Assembly (NCBI GenBank): GCA_021791815.1
Contig: JAJYVV010000003.1
Span: forward strand, 1-52,212
Source: Bacillota bacterium
GTDB taxonomy: Bacteria > Bacillota > Sulfobacillia > RBS10-35 > JAJYVN01
DNA: 52,212 nucleotides
Direction of reading: 5' to 3'
Under the pieces are notes generated by a model. That model was not told the DNA's origin, did no database searches, and saw only the letters and a list, made by a program, of their open reading frames with translations. The position numbers were made by a program, and so were the translations under genes. Below are positions 47,218-52,212 of this stretch, piece by piece. The first letter of the stretch is position 1. Each line of letters starts with the position of its first letter.

Positions 47218-48747
47218 GTGCCCATCGGTGGCGGCGACGGGGACCGGCGGCGAGCGGCGGATTCGCCCGCGCCGGAGCGGGTGCGCTTGGCCCAAGACCC
47301 GGCGGCCGCCGCGCTGCCGGCGCGCGCGGCGCGGAGGGCGCGGGCGCACACCGCCCCGGTCAACGTGCCGCTGGTCCTGGCGGGGCTCGCTGGAGCGGCC
47401 GGCCTCCTCGTCACGGGCATGCTGCTCGGAGGCATCGTGCGGCCCGCGGGTGGGTCGGCAGCCGCGGGCGCCGGCGCGCCAGGCGCCGCCAGTGCCCCCG
47501 CCGGCCCTGGCGGCAGCGCTGCGGCGGCCCGGGCGCAGGCCGATGCCTCGACCGCCGAGTCGCAGGCCGCGCAGGCGGAGGCGGTCACGGCCCAGGCCGA
47601 GGCGCTGCTGCAGGCGGCCCAGTCCGCCTCGGCCCAGGTGGGCCGCCTGGCGACGGCCAGCCTGGCCCGCAATCCCGCGGCGACGAGCCCGTCCGCGGCG
47701 CTGCAGCCCCTCGAAGCCGACGACACCCAGCTGGTGGCCCTGGTGGCTCAGGCGCAGCAGGCGTCGGCCGCCGCGTCTGCGGCCGCAAGCGCCGCCGCCG
47801 CGGCGGACCCCGGCGCGGACGCCGCCGTCAGCGGCGCCGACGCCGCGGGGAGCCGCGCCCAGGCCGCCGTCCAGCAGGCGCAGGCGGCCGGCGCCCAGGT
47901 CGGGACGCTGGTCGCGCAGGCGGAGGCCGAGGTCCAGGCCTGGGCCTCCGTGCACGCGGCGGCGCCCGGCTACTTTGGCGCGACCGTGGAGGACGTGCCG
48001 GCGTCGTTCGGGGTCCCGGGATGCGAGGTGGACGCCGCCGCGCCCGGCAGCCCGGCCGCCGCGGTGGGACTGGTGGGCCGGACGCAGCGCACCGACCCCG
48101 TCGGCGACGTGGTCACCTCCGTCACGGACGGCACGGACGGAGGGGCCGTGTGGCCGGTGGCCGACTGCGCCGCCTTCGTCGCGGCCATGGCGCAGACGCG
48201 GGCCGGTGACCAGGTCACCGTGGCCTACTACCACCGCCAGGTGATCTGGTACGAGCTGTCTGGCCGGTGGGTGCTGGAGTCGGGGACCGCGACCCTCACC
48301 GCCGCGCCGGGGAGCAACTGCCCGGCGCCGATCGCCGGCACCATCAGCCCTGCGCTGACCGGCAACCGCATCAACCTGACGATCGCGCTCGTCGGGCCGC
48401 AGGGGAGCCGTGCGGGGTTGGGCGTGATGCTCGACACCGGCGGCGTCCAGTCGTACTTCCCCGACGCGCTCCTGCGGAGCCTGGGATACCGCCCGTTCCT
48501 GGCGACGCTCGCCGGCGGCATCGTCCCCGGGGCGATGGGGGCCGCCAACCTCTACCGCATCCCGGGGGCGGCGCTCACCGCCCTGGACGGTGGACGCTAC
48601 GTCCCGCTGGCCACGGGCACCCTGACGGTGATGGGCGTGGTCAACGGGACGCTCTCCGGCCTGGGCCCGGACATCCTCAAGCAGGGCGCCCGGCTGACGA
48701 CGGCGGGCGGCCGCTGGACCTTGACCCCGCCATGCCAGGCCGGGTAG
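47218..48747 (+). CDS. Membrane-anchored protein with Ala/Gln-rich linker, PDZ-like and retropepsin-like domains
   Basis: One TM (VPLVLAGLAGAAGLLVTGMLLGGIV), long Ala/Gln-rich region, PDZ-like GYFGATVEDVPASFGVPGCEVDAAAPGSPAAAVGLV...GDVVTSVTDGT, then GVMLDTGGVQSYFPDALLRSLGY...LSGLGPDILKQGARLTTAGGRWTL. Confidence 0.7.
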   Translation: MPIGGGDGDRRRAADSPAPERVRLAQDPAAAALPARAARRARAHTAPVNVPLVLAGLAGAAGLLVTGMLLGGIVRPAGGSAAAGAGAPGAASAPAGPGGSAAAARAQADASTAESQAAQAEAVTAQAEALLQAAQSASAQVGRLATASLARNPAATSPSAALQPLEADDTQLVALVAQAQQASAAASAAASAAAAADPGADAAVSGADAAGSRAQAAVQQAQAAGAQVGTLVAQAEAEVQAWASVHAAAPGYFGATVEDVPASFGVPGCEVDAAAPGSPAAAVGLVGRTQRTDPVGDVVTSVTDGTDGGAVWPVADCAAFVAAMAQTRAGDQVTVAYYHRQVIWYELSGRWVLESGTATLTAAPGSNCPAPIAGTISPALTGNRINLTIALVGPQGSRAGLGVMLDTGGVQSYFPDALLRSLGYRPFLATLAGGIVPGAMGAANLYRIPGAALTALDGGRYVPLATGTLTVMGVVNGTLSGLGPDILKQGARLTTAGGRWTLTPPCQAG

Positions 48748-48860
48748 GCCGCCCCCCGCGATCCCCTGTCCGTGGCCCCCGCACGATTCTTCGGCGCACC
48801 CCGCATCCACCCCGAAGCGTTCGGGCCGCATCGGCGTTTCTGCAGGGCGGAGGGGATGGG

Positions 48861-49538
48861 GTGGCCACCGCTGCCGGTGCCCGGTCGGGCCGCGCGGCCT
48901 CGTTCCGGGACCTCCCCACGCCCCTGCCCGAGGCGCCGGCCGCGGCTTCAGGGGCTCCCCGTCGGCCGCCGGCCGCGCGGCCCGCGCCCCGGCCCCTGCC
49001 CGACGAAGACCTGATGTCCGCCTTCGCCACGGGCGACCTGGAGGCGTTCGGGGAGTTGGTCGCCCGCCACCGCGCCGCCGTGATCGGCTTCTGCCGGCGG
49101 CTCCTCGGGGATCCCCACGAGGCCGAGGACGCCGCGCAGGACGCCTTCGTCGCCCTGTACCGCTGCGGTCCCCGCTACGTCCCCTCCGCCCCGTTCCGCG
49201 CCCTGCTCTACCGCCTGGCCCGCAACGCCTGCGCCGACGCCCGCCGGCGACCGGCCCCGCTGCCCGGCCCAGACCTTCCCGAGACACAGGACCCGGACCC
49301 GGGCGCGCCGGAGGCGGCCGAGCGGCGGCTGCGGGCGGCGGAGCTCCGCCGGGCCGTGGCGCGCCTGACCCCTCTGCAGCGGGAGGCGGTGGTCCTTACG
49401 CACTTCGAGGGCCTGACGTACACCGAGGCGGCCGCCGTGCTGCGGGTGCCGGTGGGGACCGTGTGCTCTCGGGCGGCGGCGGCCTTGGCGGCCCTGCGCC
49501 GCCTGCTGCCGGTGCCGGGGGAGGAGGGCGGCAGGTGA
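48861..49538 (+). CDS. ECF-type RNA polymerase sigma factor
   Basis: DEDLMSAFATGDLEAFGELVARHRAAVIGFCRRLLGDPHEAEDAAQDAFVALYR...RLTPLQREAVVLTHFEGLTYTEAAAVLRVPVGTVCSRAAAALAALRRLL. Confidence 0.92.
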   Translation: MATAAGARSGRAASFRDLPTPLPEAPAAASGAPRRPPAARPAPRPLPDEDLMSAFATGDLEAFGELVARHRAAVIGFCRRLLGDPHEAEDAAQDAFVALYRCGPRYVPSAPFRALLYRLARNACADARRRPAPLPGPDLPETQDPDPGAPEAAERRLRAAELRRAVARLTPLQREAVVLTHFEGLTYTEAAAVLRVPVGTVCSRAAAALAALRRLLPVPGEEGGR

Positions 49539-50008
49539 CGCAGCCGTGCGCGGACGCCATGGACGCGATCGCGGCGGTGGCCCGCGGCCGGGCGCCGGAC
49601 GTCGGGCCGGGGGTCCGCGCCCACCTTGCGGGATGTCCGAGGTGCCGGGGGGCCTACGCCCACGCCGCCGCGTGTGCGCCGTGGCTCGCGGCCGGCATCG
49701 TGGACGACGCCGGCGGCGCGGCCCACCGGGAGGCCTCCTCCGCCTGGGAGCGGCGGCTGTTCCTCCGCCTCCTGGCCGAGGAGAGGGCGTCGGGCACGCC
49801 CGGGCCCCGCCCGGGCCCCGACGCCCGGGGCCGCCGCGCGGTGGGGCCCGCGCGCCACGGGCCGGCTCGCGGCGATTCCGGCCCGAGACCGCGCAGCCCG
49901 GCATGGGCGCGCCTGGCCGCGTGGCTCGGCGGCTGGGAGACTGGACCCGAGGAAGGGGAGTGGCGGCGGTGGCGGCGGCGGCCGGAGGCGGACGCAAGCC
50001 CACGATGA
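49535..50008 (+). CDS. Zinc-finger (HxxxCxxC) putative anti-sigma factor
   Basis: VRAHLAGCPRCRGAYAHAAAC; GTGA overlap with the ECF sigma gene; no obvious TM helix. Confidence 0.65.
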   Translation: MTQPCADAMDAIAAVARGRAPDVGPGVRAHLAGCPRCRGAYAHAAACAPWLAAGIVDDAGGAAHREASSAWERRLFLRLLAEERASGTPGPRPGPDARGRRAVGPARHGPARGDSGPRPRSPAWARLAAWLGGWETGPEEGEWRRWRRRPEADASPR

Positions 50009-50691
50009 CGGTCACCGTGGCGTCGGGTGAACGCCTGGGGGAGGTGCGCCTGCGAGAGGACCCTTGCGTCTTCGCGCGGTTCGAGAAGGGCGCGTCGACG
50101 GGGTGGCTCCAGTACGTCGCGGGCGCGCTGTTCCAGGTGCACCGCACGTACTATGTCGCGGAGGTCGACTGGGACGGCCGGACGCTCCACGAGATCGAGG
50201 TCGAGTACTACGAGCCGGAGTTCCCGGACGCGCGGCTCTGGATGCAGTGGTATGTGGAACAGACGGACGAGGCTTGGCGGCTCGTGTGGTGGGGCCAGCG
50301 CTACCCGAACGCCACCGCGGAGCTCCGGCCCCAGGGACGGCTCATGCCGCGAGTACTCCGGCCCGGCGCGGCGTCGGGCGACCACGCCGTCGACGCCGAC
50401 ACCTACATCCTGGATAACGGCGGCGGCAAAAGGGTCCCCTGCCTCCGCCTCTGGGAGGGCCGCGGCGACGGCTTCCGGGAGTACTTCATCGATGGCCAGG
50501 GCGACTGCCTCTACGGCCGGTACTGGACGGCGTCCGGTGCGGCGCCCCCGGCCGGTCCCCAAGCGGACCAGGCCATGGAGCGCGAGGGCCGGCGCCACGT
50601 CCTGGCGTGGGAACAGATCCCCCACAGGATGATGTGGGCGGTGTGGGCGCGCGACCCGGAGACGGCCCGCAACGGCGACCCCGGGCGGTGA
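50005..50691 (+). CDS. Hypothetical protein in ECF sigma operon
   Basis: ATGA overlap with upstream gene; aromatic/acidic sequence GWLQYVAGALFQVHRTYYVAEVDWDGRTLHEIEVEYYEPEFPDARLWMQWYVEQTDEAWRLVWWGQRYPNATAE, no family recognised. Confidence 0.75.
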   Translation: MTVTVASGERLGEVRLREDPCVFARFEKGASTGWLQYVAGALFQVHRTYYVAEVDWDGRTLHEIEVEYYEPEFPDARLWMQWYVEQTDEAWRLVWWGQRYPNATAELRPQGRLMPRVLRPGAASGDHAVDADTYILDNGGGKRVPCLRLWEGRGDGFREYFIDGQGDCLYGRYWTASGAAPPAGPQADQAMEREGRRHVLAWEQIPHRMMWAVWARDPETARNGDPGR

Positions 50692-50697
50692 GACCCC

Positions 50698-50726
50698 GGG
50701 GGGAGGGCGCCGGGCGCCCTCCCCCC
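50698..50726 (+). terminator. GC hairpin after the ECF operon
   Basis: GGGGGGAGGGCGC-cgg-GCGCCCTCCCCCC, 13-bp stem, 3-nt loop, 7 nt after the stop codon. Confidence 0.65.
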
Positions 50727-50807
50727 ACCCCCGCCCGAACATCATCCCGCGCAGCGGCCGTCGCCCCGGCGTCGGTCCCGCGCGGCGAACCCGACCGCGC
50801 CGAGTAG

Positions 50808-52212
50808 GTGCCTGCCACGGACACCGCCGCGGGCACCCGGCGCTGGTGGGCCCTGGGCGCGGTGATGCTCGCGGTCCTCGCCGCCCCCCTCGACGCCACG
50901 GTGCTGAGCGTGGCCCTGCCGACCCTCGCCACGGCGCTGCTCGCCACGGAGGCCCAGTTGCAGTGGTTTTCCTCCGGCTACCTGCTCGTCGTCACCGCCG
51001 CTGTCTCCTCGGCGACCGCTCGGGGCGGAAGGCGGTGCTGCAGGGCGCCTTGGCGCTGTTCGGCGCCGGTTCGGCGGCCTGGGCGCTTGCGCCGACGCCG
51101 GGGGCGTTGCTGGCCGCCCGGCTCGTGCTGGGTCTCGCGGGGGCCGGCGTCATCGCGATGGCCGTGTTCGCCCTCGCGGTGCTGTTCCCGCCGGACGAGC
51201 GGCCCAAGGCCGTCGGCGTCTGGGCCGCGGCCAACTTCGTCGCCGTGCCCGTCGGCCCCGTCCTCCGCGCTGGATCCTCATCCACCACCGGTGGGGCTGG
51301 GCCTTCCTGATCAACGTCCCGGTCGCGGTGCTCGGTCTCCTGGCCGTGCCGCTGCTGGTGCCCGAATCGCGGGCTCCCGTGCGGCCGGCCCTCGACGGCG
51401 CCGGGATCGCCGCCTCCACGGCCGGCCTGACGCGCGTCACCTACGGCCTGGTCGAGGCCGGTGTGGCCGGTTGGGGCTCGCCGCGCGCCGTCCTGGCGGT
51501 CCTGTTCCTGTTCTGCGTCTGGGAGCGCACGCTCAGCCGCCGACCGGGGGGCAACCCCTGGTCCCCCGGTCCTGTTCCGGTCCCGCTCGTTCACGTGGGG
51601 CGTCGTCCTCATGTCCGTGGCGGTGCTCGCCATGTTCGGCGCCCGGTTGATCCTGCCGCAATACTTCCAGGGGGTCCTCGACGAGGATGCCGCGGGCTCG
51701 GGCCTGCGGCTGCTGCCGATGGTCGGCGGGCTCATCGCCGGCGCGTTGCCGGCCAATCGCGTCGCCCGCGCCGCGGGCCGGGGAACGGCGGTGGCCGCCG
51801 GATGCGCCGTCCTCGCGGCGGGCGTCGCGCTGGGCGTCGGCCCCGGCCCGGCGACCGGGCCGGGGTTCGCCGCCGCGTCGGCGGCCCTGGCTGCGGTGCC
51901 GGAGGAGCGCGCGGGGGTGGCCTCGGCCGTCCTGCAGGCGTGCAAGAACCCGGGCGGGCCGTTTGGCAGCGCCATCCTCGGGAGCGTGCGGAACGCCGCC
52001 TACCGGGCGGGCCTCCCGGTGGCCGGCGGGCCGCCGCGGCCGCGGCCCGCGGGCGCGTCTTCGCCGCCGTGGCGACGGCGCGGCGCCTCGGGTCTCCAGC
52101 CCTGCGGGGCGGGGCCCACGTCGCCTTCGTGGTGGGACTCGACCGAGTCCTCTGGGCCAGGGCCGGAGTGGCGGCCGTGTTCCTATCCGGGCGGTCGCGC
52201 CGGCGGACCGGG
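50808..52212 (+). pseudogene. Frameshifted DHA2-type MFS transporter (runs to window end)
   Basis: Family segments in order but in changing frames: WWALGAVMLAVLAAPLDATVLSVALPTLATALLATEAQLQWFSSGYLLVVTAAV / LGDRSGRKAVLQGALALFGAGSAAWALAPTPGALLAARLVLGLAGAGVIAMAVFALAVLFPPDERPKAVGVWAAANFVAVPVGPVL / WILIHHRWGWAFLINVPVAVLGLLAVPLLVPES / LFRSRSFTWGVVLMSVAVLAMFGARLILPQYFQGVLDEDAAGSGLRLLPMVGGLIAGAL. Confidence 0.8.

Noticed and set aside
47500-47960. Apparent tandem repeat in the Ala/Gln-rich region
   Set aside because: Low-complexity coding sequence (GCN/CAG codons) without a fixed unit; not a CRISPR or true tandem array.
1-52212. CRISPR array, tRNA, rRNA or prophage genes
   Set aside because: No regularly spaced direct repeats, no tRNA-like cloverleaf or rRNA sequence noticed on reading, and no phage structural proteins; a tRNAscan/cmscan run would be decisive.

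Overview
52.2-kb window of a very GC-rich bacterial chromosome. Taxonomy is not resolvable from sequence alone; a ydaO-type riboswitch and TTG/GTG-rich gene starts suggest a high-GC Bacillota or Actinomycetota lineage. Most of the long ORFs in the track are antisense or extension artefacts of the GC bias. I support about 37 intact protein-coding genes: five Gfo/Idh/MocA oxidoreductases, a TIM-barrel isomerase, a D-threonine aldolase-like PLP enzyme with RidA, an Lhr-type helicase, an S9 peptidase coupled to an ECF sigma factor, a TetR/MFS pair, zinc-ribbon and PrsW membrane proteins, YCF48/BNR lipoproteins, a MazE/VapC-like toxin-antitoxin pair, and an ECF sigma/zinc-finger/hypothetical operon. 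There is one complete IS1634-like insertion sequence with 13-bp terminal inverted repeats and repeated internal 10-mers. Upstream of a 3D-domain protein is a convincing cyclic-di-AMP (ydaO/yuaA) riboswitch. At least six genes appear decayed: a methyltransferase, a solute-binding protein with an in-frame TGA, DinB, a nucleotidyltransferase/antitoxin-like pair, a formaldehyde dehydrogenase remnant and a DHA2 MFS transporter. The least explained items are a TM/Ala-rich/PDZ/retropepsin-like protein (47218-48747), the adjacent ECF sigma operon ending in an unrecognised protein, and an ECF sigma factor with a C-terminal extension coupled to an S9 peptidase. I did not find a CRISPR array, tRNA, rRNA or classical phage/defence island.
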